This document shows positions 45,932-55,502 of a stretch of DNA of 64,000 bases, piece after piece. The position numbers were made by a program, and so were the translations under genes. Under the pieces are notes generated by a model, which was not told where the DNA came from, did no database searches, and was given only the letters and a program-made list of their open reading frames with translations. How positions within the stretch are numbered: the stretch's first letter is position 1; each line of letters starts with the position of its first letter. Origin of the DNA: Oceanospirillaceae bacterium ASP10-02a (GTDB taxonomy: Bacteria > Pseudomonadota > Gammaproteobacteria > Pseudomonadales > Balneatricaceae); contig CAJIZL010000006.1 in NCBI GenBank assembly GCA_905182035.1, positions 1 to 64,000 of the forward strand, in the 5' to 3' direction.

Positions 45932-46903
45932 CTAGGGTTTGGTGGCCACTAAGGTAGCCCGCAAAGGTGCAGGGTGACCTTCTGCTGAAAAGTTGTGGTC
46001 GTTGGGGTCCAGAAAATCTGCTAAAGAGTGAAAGGTCATCCATTCTGTGGCTCTCTGTTCTTCTGTAGTGGTTTGATTAATGTCCACCGTGCGCACATCC
46101 CGTAAGCCCAGCTTACGCAACATGTTCTCCAAAGCTTTTGTGCTGGGTAGAAACCAAACGTTAGCCATTTTTGCATAACGTTCTGGTGGTACTAATATGG
46201 TGTCAATGTCACCTGGCACTACTAAGGTCTCCAATACCAATTCGCCGCCTGGGCGCAGGTAAGACATGAGTTCTTGAATGTGATCGATGGGCGAGCGTCG
46301 GTGGTACAAAACACCTAAACAAAATACCGTATCAAAACTACCAAAGGCAGGTAAGTGCTCGCTGCGCAGGGGTAATAAATGGGCGCCGTTGGCGGGTAGT
46401 AATCGTTGCACTGAGTGGAACTGGTAAAGAAAAATTCGTGTAGGATCAATGCCTAACGCGAGGCTAGCTCCAGCCCCTAACATGCGGTACAAGAAGTAAC
46501 CGTTGCCTGTGCCTATATCTAGCACCCGTCTGCCTTCTAGGGAACTAATGTGGGGTGCAATACGCTGCCACTTCCAGTCTGAATGCCACTCTGTTTCTAT
46601 CCCTACACCCAGCAAGCTCCAAGGACCTTTGCGCCAAGGCATGAAGGCTTTGAGTTGTTGTGTATAGGCCGAATGATTCAACTCGAGAGTATTGGGTTTT
46701 GAAATACAGATGCTGTTATCTTTAAAATTATAGTTGGCATTGTCTAGTTGCGGCATGGCATTAAGAGCAGCGTCCCATTCACCAGAACGACCGTGACTTT
46801 TCTGCTCATAGTGCTGTTGCAAAGCTTGCCTTAACTCTGGGTGAAACTGCTCTAGATCCGTGTTTCTGGTGTGCTCAAAAAAAGCCTCTAAATTTATGCC
46901 CAT
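45932..46903 (-). CDS. cmoB: tRNA U34 carboxymethyltransferase CmoB
   Basis: 323 residues from the ATG at 46903 (MGINLEAFFEHTRNTDLEQF); the upstream frame to 47020 lies in cmoA. It has the SAM-binding motif RRVLDIGTGNGYFLYRMLGAGA and the CLGVLYHRRSPIDHI segment characteristic of CmoB. It uses carboxy-SAM made by CmoA to form cmo5U at the tRNA wobble position. It is downstream of cmoA on the same strand. Confidence 0.95.
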   Translation of the reverse strand: MGINLEAFFEHTRNTDLEQFHPELRQALQQHYEQKSHGRSGEWDAALNAMPQLDNANYNFKDNSICISKPNTLELNHSAYTQQLKAFMPWRKGPWSLLGVGIETEWHSDWKWQRIAPHISSLEGRRVLDIGTGNGYFLYRMLGAGASLALGIDPTRIFLYQFHSVQRLLPANGAHLLPLRSEHLPAFGSFDTVFCLGVLYHRRSPIDHIQELMSYLRPGGELVLETLVVPGDIDTILVPPERYAKMANVWFLPSTKALENMLRKLGLRDVRTVDINQTTTEEQRATEWMTFHSLADFLDPNDHNFSAEGHPAPLRATLVATKP

Positions 46904-46946
46904 GGCTGTCTCGCAATTAAAATAGGGTGAAATAAGCTGACGAGAG

Positions 46947-47690
46947 TTATTTAAATGCCAGCAAGGCGCAAAAGTTAAAACATTGCATACAGGTTTCAAC
47001 GCGACTAAAGCCAGCATCAAGCAAACGTTGGCGATGTTGTTCTAGAGTGTTTGGCACCAAGACATTTTCTAAGGCTGCGCGTTTTTGTGCAATTTCAAGG
47101 TCGCTGTAACCTTGGTAGCGTTTAAAGTCATGGTATAGATTAACTTGTAATTCTTGCTGTTGTGGGTCGTCAAAACACACTTTTTCAGCCAAAAGCAGTA
47201 CCCCACCTGGGCGCATGCCAGCAGCAATATTTTTTAGAATACTAGGTCTTTCAATATCGGCAATAAATTGTAGGGTGAAATTGAGAATGACCATGGATGC
47301 ATTTTCTATGGCAGTGTCTTGCAGGTTTTGTTGACGAATCTCATAACTAGCTTGGCTGTGGTCGCGGGCCATGTTGTGTTGGCACCGGCTCACCATGGCA
47401 GCAGAGTTGTCTACGCCAATAATGTGAGCGTGGGCAGGTAGATTTTGGCGCAAGCGCAAGGTCATGGTGCCAAGGGAACAGCCCAAGTCATAACATTGGC
47501 TATGGGGCTGGCCATACCGAGCAGCAAGCAGACCGACCACATCAAGCAAAAAGTTATAACCTGGTACCGAGCGCTGAATCATATTTTCGAATACGTCAGC
47601 TACTTGGGCGTTAAATTCAAACGGAGCTGGTGCCTCAAGGGGTTGAGAGAAAATTGTGTCGTGTACTGGTGGTTTGGTATTGTCAGTCAT
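46947..47690 (-). CDS. cmoA: carboxy-S-adenosyl-L-methionine synthase CmoA
   Basis: 247 residues from the ATG at 47690; upstream frame reaches into degS. Family text: DTIFSQPLEAPAPFEFNAQVADVFENMIQRSVPGY, YDLGCSLGTMTL (SAM motif) and LLLAEKVCFDDP. It converts SAM and prephenate to carboxy-SAM, which CmoB next to it uses. It starts 10 bases after the degS stop. Confidence 0.96.
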   Translation of the reverse strand: MTDNTKPPVHDTIFSQPLEAPAPFEFNAQVADVFENMIQRSVPGYNFLLDVVGLLAARYGQPHSQCYDLGCSLGTMTLRLRQNLPAHAHIIGVDNSAAMVSRCQHNMARDHSQASYEIRQQNLQDTAIENASMVILNFTLQFIADIERPSILKNIAAGMRPGGVLLLAEKVCFDDPQQQELQVNLYHDFKRYQGYSDLEIAQKRAALENVLVPNTLEQHRQRLLDAGFSRVETCMQCFNFCALLAFK

Positions 47691-47700
47691 AATAAGCCGC

Positions 47701-48849
47701 TTACTTAGCAGTTGGGCGAGTGCCAAGAGTGGCTGTGACAGTGTGTTTGTTGTCGCTGCGACGATAAGTGATGCTTAGCTCGCTTCCTGGGCTTAGATGG
47801 GTCACATAATTTAACGATTCATTCCAATCTTCAATTAGCCTGCCATCAAAATGAGTGATCAAATCCCCAGCCTTGAGCCCAACAATGTGGGCTGGACTGT
47901 TGGCGTAAACACCAGATAAAATGATGCCGGTATCTTGCCCTGAGGCAAAGGCATCCTGACTGTATTGGCGTTTAAAGACGTTGAAATCGATGCCCAGCCA
48001 GCCCCGCACTACCTGGCCTTGGGATACGAGGCTGTGCAACACTTCAGAAGCAATATTAATAGGTATAGCGAGGCCTATGCCCTGGCTTCGAGAACTGGTA
48101 GATGAGCTGTAAAAGTGAGCTGTGTTGATGCCCACTAGCTCTCCTTGAGTATTGATTAGTGCTCCACCTGAGTTGCCAGCGTTAATGGCGGCATCAGTTT
48201 GAATGAAACTTTCAAAGGTGTTTAGGCCTAAACGATTGCGCTCTTTGCCGCTGATGATGCCCATAGAAACCGATTGACCTAACCCGTGGGGGTTGCCAAT
48301 GGCAAAGACTAGGTCGCCTACACTCGAGTCTAGGTTAGTGGGGACTTTGGCTGGGGTTAAGTTATCCAGTTCTATTTTGATGACGGCCAAGTCGGTAGCT
48401 GGGTCGGTGCCCACCAGCGTGGCTGGCGCAGAGCGGCCATCAGCCAAGCCTACCTGAATCCGTGCAGCGTTCTCAATGACGTGATTGTTGGTGAGGATGT
48501 GGCCTTCTGAACTGGCAATAACACCAGACCCTAGATGGATTTCATTGGCACCGACGTCAATTAACTGCCCTTCTAATAAACGGGCGTAGTGAGGGTCTTG
48601 TAATAGTGCGATACTGGCGGATGGTGTTGAGGTCTGGCTATATATACGCACCACTGAACCCATGGTGTCTTCAAGTAGGTCGGCATAGCTTTGTGGTGCA
48701 TTAAGCTTGATGCTAGAAACACTCTCGGACCACAGAGGAATGCCTATTTTTTGTGATAGCCATTGTGGTGCAGCAAAAATGAGCGTGATCGCCAATACTA
48801 TGCCGGCAAGGGCAAAGCGCAATAAATACTTGATAAATGAACGGGTCAT
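47701..48849 (-). CDS. degS: periplasmic serine protease DegS/AlgW
   Basis: 382 residues: an N-terminal membrane anchor, then a trypsin-like HtrA protease with the catalytic His in ILTNNHVIENA, Asp in ATDLAVIKIE and Ser in NAGNSGGALIN. A single PDZ domain follows at about 275-370. One PDZ plus a membrane anchor fits DegS/AlgW rather than DegP or DegQ. It cleaves anti-sigma RseA/MucA when outer-membrane proteins misfold. Confidence 0.93.
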   Translation of the reverse strand: MTRSFIKYLLRFALAGIVLAITLIFAAPQWLSQKIGIPLWSESVSSIKLNAPQSYADLLEDTMGSVVRIYSQTSTPSASIALLQDPHYARLLEGQLIDVGANEIHLGSGVIASSEGHILTNNHVIENAARIQVGLADGRSAPATLVGTDPATDLAVIKIELDNLTPAKVPTNLDSSVGDLVFAIGNPHGLGQSVSMGIISGKERNRLGLNTFESFIQTDAAINAGNSGGALINTQGELVGINTAHFYSSSTSSRSQGIGLAIPINIASEVLHSLVSQGQVVRGWLGIDFNVFKRQYSQDAFASGQDTGIILSGVYANSPAHIVGLKAGDLITHFDGRLIEDWNESLNYVTHLSPGSELSITYRRSDNKHTVTATLGTRPTAK

Positions 48850-48961
48850 GTCATTAAAGAGTCGTTGATGGCATAAAAAGGTTGGCAGATGTGTCTGTAC
48901 TGCTTGGGTATAGTGTAAACTTTGGTGCAGTTAAAGGCAAAAAAACACTTGAGATATGTGG

Positions 48962-49723
48962 ATGACTATTGAGCGTCAAGAATTAATGAGTTATTTGGAT
49001 GGGTTGTTACAGCCTGATCAATTTAACGACTATGCACCTAACGGTCTGCAGGTTGAAGGGGTGGAAAAAATACAACGAGTGGTGACTGGAGTGACTGCCA
49101 GTCAAGCCCTGATAGACCAAGCTATAGCACGTGGAGCAGATGTTTTATTGGTGCATCATGGGTATTTTTGGCGCAACGAAGGTAGCCCCTTAGTCGGTAT
49201 CAAAAAGCATCGTATTAAGTCCTTGATGGTTCATGATATCAACTTAATGGCTTATCACTTGCCCCTAGACTGTCATCCTGAGTTAGGTAACAACGCCCAG
49301 TTGGGTAAGTTGATGGGTTGGGTGCCAGATGCACATATGCAGTCTAGCGGCGTTACGGGGCTTGGGTTATATGCTACGCTGCCAGCAGGCTGCACCGGCA
49401 TAGAGGTGCAGCGACACCTTTCTCGCGTGTTGGGACGCGAAGCGCTGCACATTGATATCCCATCCAAGCCTATTAAACGTATTGGTTGGTGCACGGGAGG
49501 TGCGCAAGGCATGATCGAGCAGGCGGTAGCATTAGGGCTAGATGCTTATGTGTCTGGTGAAATATCAGAGGCGACGGTGCATGTTGCGCGCGAAAACGGT
49601 GTGCATTATTTTGCTGCGGGGCATCATGCTACGGAGCGTTATGGGGCTATGGCCCTTGCTGCTCATTTACAGCAAGAGCTAGGTCTGGATTGTGAGTTTG
49701 TAGACGTGCCTAACCCCGCATAG
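48962..49723 (+). CDS. NIF3-family metal-binding protein (YbgI-like)
   Basis: 253 residues from the ATG at 48962; an ATG at 48956 is in frame. NIF3/DUF34 motifs: DYAPNGLQVEG, DVLLVHHGYFWRNE, MAYHLPLDCHPELGNN and the C-terminal YFAAGHHATERYGAMAL. Conserved His/Asp/Glu bind two metals in a hexameric toroid. A GTP cyclohydrolase-like name is sometimes used, but the function is not settled. Its 3' end overlaps convergent zapG by 14 bases. Confidence 0.92.
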   Translation: MTIERQELMSYLDGLLQPDQFNDYAPNGLQVEGVEKIQRVVTGVTASQALIDQAIARGADVLLVHHGYFWRNEGSPLVGIKKHRIKSLMVHDINLMAYHLPLDCHPELGNNAQLGKLMGWVPDAHMQSSGVTGLGLYATLPAGCTGIEVQRHLSRVLGREALHIDIPSKPIKRIGWCTGGAQGMIEQAVALGLDAYVSGEISEATVHVARENGVHYFAAGHHATERYGAMALAAHLQQELGLDCEFVDVPNPA

Positions 49724-50237
49724 TGGGGATTACGTCGTCTAGGTCGGATGTGGGCGTTACGGGAATGTCGTAAGCTGGCGGGGCAGGAGGTTCTTGCTTA
49801 GATTTAAGGCCGTAGCGCTCGTCTAAGGTGCCGTGTTCTTTGGTAGCACTGCTCGGTGCGTAATCCATTGGAGGGCGGATGGTAGCCGCAGGCTCTGTTT
49901 GGTATTCTATAGTGCTTTCTGCTGGACCAGCGATTGTCTCTAAGCTACTAACTGTATCTGGGTCATCACATAAACTCTGAGCGCCTTTTGCTAATTGTTC
50001 GTGCACGTTACGGTAGCTGTCGGTTAGTTGATTAACGGCAGCGGCAGTATCAGCAAAGTGCAGGTTAACCTGCTCTTTGTATTCGGCCATTTCAGTGTGG
50101 GCAGTTTGTAGTTGGTTGCTGAGCTCGTTCTGTCGTTTGAGGTCGCTATTGTTATTGCGGCCCAATAAAAAACCCATACCTAAACCAAGTAGTAGTAGTA
50201 CCAACCAAAAAAACCAATCGTTGCTGAGCAAATCCAC
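49710..50237 (-). CDS. zapG: cell-division/envelope protein ZapG (YhcB, DUF1043)
   Basis: 175 residues: an N-terminal transmembrane helix (about 8-26), the GMGFLLGRNNNSDLKRQNELSNQLQ region, a coiled coil and a disordered Pro/Thr-rich tail. This matches DUF1043 in length and layout. YhcB links division and elongation machinery in Escherichia coli. It is divergent from zapE, another division-linked gene. Confidence 0.88.
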   Translation of the reverse strand: MDLLSNDWFFWLVLLLLGLGMGFLLGRNNNSDLKRQNELSNQLQTAHTEMAEYKEQVNLHFADTAAAVNQLTDSYRNVHEQLAKGAQSLCDDPDTVSSLETIAGPAESTIEYQTEPAATIRPPMDYAPSSATKEHGTLDERYGLKSKQEPPAPPAYDIPVTPTSDLDDVIPTMRG

Positions 50238-50360
50238 CAGCAGCTCCTTTCAATAAAGTGTCTCAGAAGCTAGTATTGTAATGGAATTAGTTCATTAGTA
50301 CATCTCAGATATTACCCAACTCATTCATTTATTGACCATATCTACTATTTTGACTCATAT

Positions 50361-51503
50361 ATGCCTTCACCTATAGAGCAGTATCATAACGACCAGCAAC
50401 AATCGGGATTTTCTGCAGACATTTCCCAAGCCAATGCTATAGAGCATTTGCAGCGACTTTACGTGGACCTATGTACACCTGAGAGAGTGCAATCTCGGCC
50501 TATTCAGTGGCCGCAGCGGCTAACTGCGTGGGTGGGTGGAAAACCTAAAAAAGAAATGGCAGCTAAAGGTTTGTATTTTTGGGGTGGGGTGGGGCGTGGT
50601 AAAACTTATCTTATGGATGTTTTTTACCAATGCCTACCGTTTGAAAGCAAGCAGCGCACCCACTTCCACCGTTTTATGCGCCATGTTCATAGCCGTTTAG
50701 CGGTTCATAAAGGGGTAAAGAATCCTTTATTAGTGGTGGCGCAGGAATTGGCAGATGAGTCTAGGGTTATCTGTTTTGATGAATTTTTTGTTACCGACAT
50801 TGCCGATGCCATGATTTTGGCTCAGTTGTTAGAAAGCTTGTTTGACTTGGGAGTGGTGCTGGTGGCTACTTCTAATATAGAGCCCCAGGGTTTGTACGAG
50901 AATGGTTTACAAAGGCAGCGTTTTTTACCCGCTATTGCTTTGTTAGAGCAGCATACTGACATAGTGAATGTCGATGGCGGTGTCGATTATCGTTTACGTA
51001 CATTGTCCCAGGCTGAGTTATATCACTGGCCTCTAGACGAAGCGGCGGACGTAAGTTTGGCCTCAAGCTTTGCTGCGCTGATACCTATGGCTGCAGAACC
51101 AAAACTGGTAGTCAGTTGCAACAAGGGCGGTGTTGTTAATGTTAATGGGCGTGACTTCACTTATATTATGCAGAGTGATGACATTATTTGGCTCACCTTC
51201 GACCAGTTATGCGTTCAGCCTCGTTCGCAGAATGATTATCTAGAGTTGGCCTGTGAGTTTCATGGCTTAATTATTAGCAACGTACCTTGTTTGAGGGTGG
51301 GAATGGATGACCAAGCTCGGCGTTTTGTGAACCTAGTGGATGTTTGTTACGACGCCAATCTAAAGGTGATTATTTCTGCTGAAGTGCCCTTGTTGGAATT
51401 ATACTCTGGTGGGCAGTTGGACTTTGTATTTCGGCGCACGTTAAGTCGATTACAGGAAATGCAATCTCATGAATACTTGGCTCGGGGTCATGTTGCTGGC
51501 TAG
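50361..51503 (+). CDS. zapE: cell division ATPase ZapE
   Basis: 380 residues of the AFG1/ZapE AAA+ family with Walker A GGVGRGKTYLMD, THFHRFMRHVH, Walker B VICFDEFFVTDIADAM and the sensor region VLVATSNIEPQGLYENGLQRQRFLPAI. ZapE associates with the Z-ring under low oxygen or stress. Its position just upstream of rplM is conserved in gammaproteobacteria. Confidence 0.96.
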   Translation: MPSPIEQYHNDQQQSGFSADISQANAIEHLQRLYVDLCTPERVQSRPIQWPQRLTAWVGGKPKKEMAAKGLYFWGGVGRGKTYLMDVFYQCLPFESKQRTHFHRFMRHVHSRLAVHKGVKNPLLVVAQELADESRVICFDEFFVTDIADAMILAQLLESLFDLGVVLVATSNIEPQGLYENGLQRQRFLPAIALLEQHTDIVNVDGGVDYRLRTLSQAELYHWPLDEAADVSLASSFAALIPMAAEPKLVVSCNKGGVVNVNGRDFTYIMQSDDIIWLTFDQLCVQPRSQNDYLELACEFHGLIISNVPCLRVGMDDQARRFVNLVDVCYDANLKVIISAEVPLLELYSGGQLDFVFRRTLSRLQEMQSHEYLARGHVAG

Positions 51504-51549
51504 GTGGCGGTAAGGATGCAAAAAGACTTAAAAACTTTTGCTTTAAGGC

Positions 51550-51579
51550 TTAACAAAGGGCCTATTTGTCCTGTATAAT
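51550..51579 (+). promoter_or_regulatory. sigma-70 promoter of rplM-rpsI
   Basis: TTAACA (51550-51555) and TATAAT (51574-51579) are 18 bases apart; TG two bases before the -10 may strengthen it. Transcription would start near 51586 and leave a leader of about 190 bases before rplM, with no ORF seen in it. Leaders at this operon are known targets of autoregulation by L13 in Escherichia coli. Confidence 0.7.
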
Positions 51580-51775
51580 TCCGCCTCGCAGTTTCTGTGT
51601 TGGCTTTAGGTGTTTACATTTAAAGTTGTTAGGGGCATAGGCTGCTAGGCACGTTATTGGCAGTACTTGTGTTTTTCTATGCATTCTTTCTATGCACTTT
51701 GCTATACAAGGCAGCGCAATAACTCAATAATTATAGGTAGGTCTAATAAACTGGGCCATTAAATAGGTTATTCAC

Positions 51776-52204
51776 ATGAAAACCGTAAGTACTAAACCAG
51801 CTGACGTTACCCGTGACTGGTACGTTGTTGACGCTGAAGGTAAAACTTTGGGTCGTATGGCAACTGAAATTGCTCGTCGCCTGCGTGGCAAGCATAAGCC
51901 AGAGTACACTCCTCACGTAGATACTGGCGATTACATCATCGTTGTTAACGCTGAGAAAGTTCGTGTAACTGGCAACAAAGCAAAAGACAAAATGTACTAC
52001 CGTCACACTGGTTACCCAGGTGGCCTACGTTCTATGTCTTTCGAAAAGATGGTTGATCACGCTCCTGAGCGCACCGTTGAATTCGCTGTTAAAGGTATGT
52101 TGCCAAAAGGTCCTTTGGGCCGTGCTATGTACACCAAGCTTAAAGTGTATGCCGGTACTGAGCATCCACATCAAGCGCAACAACCACAAGCATTGACCCT
52201 GTAA
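51776..52204 (+). CDS. rplM: 50S ribosomal protein L13
   Basis: 142 residues, the standard length, with [49 protein letters not shown]-type family text throughout and the PHQAQQPQ ending. It is an early-binding 50S protein. Codon use is noticeably cleaner than in neighbours, as expected of a highly expressed gene. rpsI follows after 10 bases. Confidence 0.99.
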   Translation: MKTVSTKPADVTRDWYVVDAEGKTLGRMATEIARRLRGKHKPEYTPHVDTGDYIIVVNAEKVRVTGNKAKDKMYYRHTGYPGGLRSMSFEKMVDHAPERTVEFAVKGMLPKGPLGRAMYTKLKVYAGTEHPHQAQQPQALTL

Positions 52205-52214
52205 GGAGACGATC

Positions 52215-52607
52215 ATGGCAGTTACTCAATATTATGGTACTGGTCGTCGTAAGACCTCTACCGCTCGTGTGTTCATGACTCCTGGCACTGGTGCCATCAC
52301 TGTAAACAGCCGTGCGTTGGATGTTTACTTTGGTCGTGAAACGGCTCGTATGATTGTTCGTCAGCCACTAGAGTTGACAGAAACAGTTGAAAAATTTGAC
52401 CTTAACATTACCGTAGAAGGTGGTGGTGGATTTGGTCAAGCTGGTGCGATTCGCCACGGCATTACCCGTGCATTGATGAACTTTGACGAAACTTTGCGTC
52501 CTAGTTTGCGTGCTGCTGGTTTTGTTACCCGTGACGCCCGTGAAGTTGAACGTAAGAAGGTTGGTCTACGCAAAGCGCGTAAGCGTCCTCAGTTCTCTAA
52601 GCGTTAA
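52215..52607 (+). CDS. rpsI: 30S ribosomal protein S9
   Basis: 130 residues with [15 protein letters not shown] at the start and the basic [17 protein letters not shown] tail that reaches the P-site tRNA. AAGGAG precedes the ATG. It forms an operon with rplM and is followed by a terminator. Confidence 0.99.
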   Translation: MAVTQYYGTGRRKTSTARVFMTPGTGAITVNSRALDVYFGRETARMIVRQPLELTETVEKFDLNITVEGGGGFGQAGAIRHGITRALMNFDETLRPSLRAAGFVTRDAREVERKKVGLRKARKRPQFSKR

Positions 52608-52612
52608 GCTTA

Positions 52613-52631
52613 ATGCATCGCTTCGATGCAT
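52613..52631 (+). other. perfect hairpin directly after rpsI
   Basis: ATGCATCG (52613-52620), a 3-base loop and CGATGCAT (52624-52631). It lies just before the terminator and may protect or process the 3' end of the ribosomal mRNA. Confidence 0.45.
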
Positions 52632-52640
52632 ACTAAAAAG

Positions 52641-52669
52641 AACCCAGTTATGTTGCTGGGTTTTTTTAT
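52641..52669 (+). terminator. intrinsic terminator of rplM-rpsI
   Basis: AACCCAG (52641-52647) and CTGGGTT (52656-52662) form the stem, followed by a run of T to 52667. The A-rich stretch before the stem would also allow function on the other strand. Confidence 0.88.
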
Positions 52670-52714
52670 GACATCTTTTAAAGCAAGCGCTTTCGTAGGG
52701 TCGTTTTAAGGCAT

Positions 52715-52762
52715 TAACCTTGCCTATTTAGCACCTTTTAACCTTGTCTATTTACCCCCTTT
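52715..52762 (+). repeat. 24-bp tandem direct repeat upstream of petA
   Basis: TTAACCTTGCCTATTTAGCA plus four more bases (52715-52738) is followed directly by a second copy (52739-52762); 21 of 24 positions agree. It sits 50-100 bases before petA and may bind a regulator of the bc1 operon. Confidence 0.6.
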
Positions 52763-52812
52763 CCTTTAGTATTGCGGTCAGTAATTTTACAGCCTAGCTG
52801 GAGACCAATTAA

Positions 52813-53409
52813 ATGAGTAATGAAGGCGTGAATAACCCTCGACGTCGCGTACTAGTCGGCGCATCCCTAGTTGTGGGTGCCGTTGGTACTGTAACTGCGC
52901 TAGTCCCTTTTGTAGCCTCCTGGAACCCAAGTGCAAAAGCCCGAGCAGCAGGCGCACCGGTCAAGGCGGATATTAGTAAGTTAGAGCCAGGTGGGCAAGT
53001 GATTGTTGCATGGCGCGGAAAACCAGTATGGATTGTTCGCCGCAGTGCAGAAGCGATGGCAAACTTGGCAACGTTAAATGATAGCTTAGCCGACCCTACT
53101 TCTGCTGATTCCAAGCAGCCAGCTTATGTCCCGGGCACTGCAGCACGCTCTTTACGTGACGAAGTAGTGGTGTTGATTGGTCTCTGTACTCATTTAGGGT
53201 GCTCCCCAACTTACCGACCCGAAGTGGTTCCAACCGATTTCGATGCCAATTGGAAAGGTGGTTTTTATTGCCCTTGCCATGGATCTACCTTTGATCTATC
53301 TGGCCGAGTATACAAAGGTAAGCCTGCCCCTACAAATTTAGAAATTCCGCCACATTTTTATGAGAGTGACACTGTTATTATTATTGGCGAAGACGGAGTA
53401 AATGCATAA
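52813..53409 (+). CDS. petA: ubiquinol-cytochrome c reductase Rieske iron-sulfur subunit
   Basis: 198 residues. The N-terminus has a twin-arginine-type signal anchor (NPRRRVLVGASLVVGAVG). The 2Fe-2S ligands are in CTHLGC and CPCHGS. It accepts electrons from ubiquinol in the bc1 complex. GGAG lies upstream of the ATG. Its stop overlaps the petB ATG by one base. Confidence 0.98.
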   Translation: MSNEGVNNPRRRVLVGASLVVGAVGTVTALVPFVASWNPSAKARAAGAPVKADISKLEPGGQVIVAWRGKPVWIVRRSAEAMANLATLNDSLADPTSADSKQPAYVPGTAARSLRDEVVVLIGLCTHLGCSPTYRPEVVPTDFDANWKGGFYCPCHGSTFDLSGRVYKGKPAPTNLEIPPHFYESDTVIIIGEDGVNA

Positions 53410-54671
53410 TGGCTGTTGGTAATCCTAACCGCGCTAAGGCGGAAAGTGGTATTGTTCGTTGGATTGATGATCGTTTCCCTCTTACCCAAATGTGGCAAGA
53501 CCACATGTCTAAGTATTATGCCTCTAAAAAGCTTAATTTTTGGTATGTGTTTGGTGTGCTTTCTTTACTTGTTTTAGTTAACCAAATACTTACAGGCGTT
53601 TGGCTAACCATGTCTTATGTGCCTACTGCTGAAGGAGCATTTGCCTCTGTAGAATATATAATGCGTGATGTGGAGATGGGGTGGATTATTCGCTATATGC
53701 ACTCCTCTGGCGCATCGGCCTTCTTTATCGTGGTTTATTTACACATGTTCAGGGGCTTGATGTACGGTTCTTACCAAAAGCCACGTGAACTCATTTGGCT
53801 GTTTGGCATGGCCATCTACCTTGCGTTAATGGCTGAAGGGTTCTTTGGCTATCTTCTGCCGTGGGGCCAAATGTCCTATTGGGGTGCCCAGGTTATTTTA
53901 TCTCTAGCCGGTGCAATCCCAATTGTAGGTGAAGACCTTGTGCAGTGGATCCGTGGTGATTACTTAATTTCAGGCATCACCTTAAACCGTTTCTTCTCCT
54001 TACACGTGATTGCCTTGCCAATTGTTATTATGGCGCTGGTAGTGTTGCACATTTTGGCGCTACATGACGTGGGTTCTAATAACCCAGACGGTATCGAAAT
54101 TGACCAAAACAAAGATGAGAATGGCGTGCCTGTTGATGGCGTGGCTTTCTGGCCCTACCATGTCGTTAAAGACTTAGTGGCGGTAGGTGTGTTCTTAACT
54201 GTCTTCTGTCTAGTGATCTTCTTCTTCCCAGAAGGAGGTGGTTATTTTATTGAGAAGCCTAACTACGAACCGGCCAACTCACTGAAGACGCCTGAACATA
54301 TTGCACCGGTATGGTACTTCACGCCGTACTATTCTATGTTGCGAGCTATTACCTTTCCTCTATTTGGTTTGGATGCTAAGTTCTTAGGTGTGATTACTAT
54401 GGGTGGTGCTATTGCCATCTTGTTTGTGATGCCTTGGTTGGATCGTAGTCCGGTGAAATCTATGCGTTACAAGGGTTGGTTGAGCCGAGTTTGGCTAGCT
54501 ATTTTTGTAGTAAGCTTTATTATTTTGGGCTACCTAGGCACTTTGGCTACTACTGAAGGCCGGACCCAAGTTGCCCAACTGTGCACCGCTTTGTATTTCC
54601 TTTACTTCATACTCATGCCGTTTTACACGCGTATGGAAGCGACAAAACCTGTTCCAGCAAGGGTGGTATGA
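53409..54671 (+). CDS. petB: cytochrome b subunit of the bc1 complex
   Basis: 420 residues with eight to nine membrane helices. Heme-ligand His residues lie in the second and fourth helices (IRYMHSSGASAFF, VVYLHMFRG; FSLHVIALP, VVLHILALHDVG). The Qo-site region contains GYLLPWGQMSYWGA, and a PEW-like motif reads APVWYF. It is the full-length, unsplit bacterial form. It is coupled to petC by a four-base overlap. Confidence 0.97.
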   Translation: MAVGNPNRAKAESGIVRWIDDRFPLTQMWQDHMSKYYASKKLNFWYVFGVLSLLVLVNQILTGVWLTMSYVPTAEGAFASVEYIMRDVEMGWIIRYMHSSGASAFFIVVYLHMFRGLMYGSYQKPRELIWLFGMAIYLALMAEGFFGYLLPWGQMSYWGAQVILSLAGAIPIVGEDLVQWIRGDYLISGITLNRFFSLHVIALPIVIMALVVLHILALHDVGSNNPDGIEIDQNKDENGVPVDGVAFWPYHVVKDLVAVGVFLTVFCLVIFFFPEGGGYFIEKPNYEPANSLKTPEHIAPVWYFTPYYSMLRAITFPLFGLDAKFLGVITMGGAIAILFVMPWLDRSPVKSMRYKGWLSRVWLAIFVVSFIILGYLGTLATTEGRTQVAQLCTALYFLYFILMPFYTRMEATKPVPARVV

Positions 54672-55459
54672 TCATGAAAAAGTTATTCTTGTTGAGTTTA
54701 ATGTTGATGATGCCGGTGTTTGCTCAAGCTAGTGGTGGTCCAAGTATACAGTTGGACTCTATCCAAGTGGACGTAACTGATAAGGCGTCTTTGCAGCGGG
54801 GTATGCAGACCTACGTCAACTATTGCCTGGGTTGTCATACAGCGCAGTACCAGCGCTACATCCGTGCTGCAGAAGACTTGCACATTCCAGAAGAATTAGT
54901 GACTGAGCATTTGATTTTTAGTGACCAAAAAATTGGTGAGCAGATGACCAGTGCTATGGACCCTAAGCTTGCTGCTCAGTGGTTTGGAGCCCCACCTCCA
55001 GATCTAACCAATGAGGTTAATTTGCGTGGCGCTGATTGGGTTTATACTTATTTGCGTAGTTTCTATGCAGATGACAGTCGTCCATATGGGGTGAATAATG
55101 TGGTTTACCCTGCTGTGGGTATGCCTAACGTTTTGGCAGAGTTACAAGGTGTGCAGTCTAAAACCTGTGGTGAAGTTGCTAAATTTGATGACCATGGTGC
55201 GGCAGTGATAGATAGCCTCACGGGTGAACCAATAACTGAGCAAAGTTGTGAAGTATTCTCTGTGGCAGAAGGGACTGGCAATATGACACCGGCTCAGTTT
55301 GACGCCACCATTTACGACTTAACTAACTTTATGGCCTATATGTCTAAGCCTTACAAAAGTGATAGCCAGCGTATTGGCTTGTGGGCTATTTTGTTCTGCT
55401 TAATGATGACCGTATTGTTCTATTTCTTGAAGAAGGAATTCTGGCGCGACGTCCATTAA
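54668..55459 (+). CDS. petC: cytochrome c1
   Basis: 263 residues from the ATG at 54668, overlapping petB (ATGA); an ATG at 54674 is an alternative. There is a signal peptide (KLFLLSLMLMMPVFAQA) and a heme c site CLGCH. DLTNEVNLRGADWVYTYLRSFY and the axial-ligand region with GMPNVLAELQG follow, then a C-terminal membrane anchor (IGLWAILFCLMMTVLFYFLKKEFW). It completes the petABC operon. Confidence 0.97.
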   Translation: MIMKKLFLLSLMLMMPVFAQASGGPSIQLDSIQVDVTDKASLQRGMQTYVNYCLGCHTAQYQRYIRAAEDLHIPEELVTEHLIFSDQKIGEQMTSAMDPKLAAQWFGAPPPDLTNEVNLRGADWVYTYLRSFYADDSRPYGVNNVVYPAVGMPNVLAELQGVQSKTCGEVAKFDDHGAAVIDSLTGEPITEQSCEVFSVAEGTGNMTPAQFDATIYDLTNFMAYMSKPYKSDSQRIGLWAILFCLMMTVLFYFLKKEFWRDVH

Positions 55460-55502
55460 CGCTCAACTTTGAGGTATAATGCCTCAATAAAGTACATTTA
55501 AG

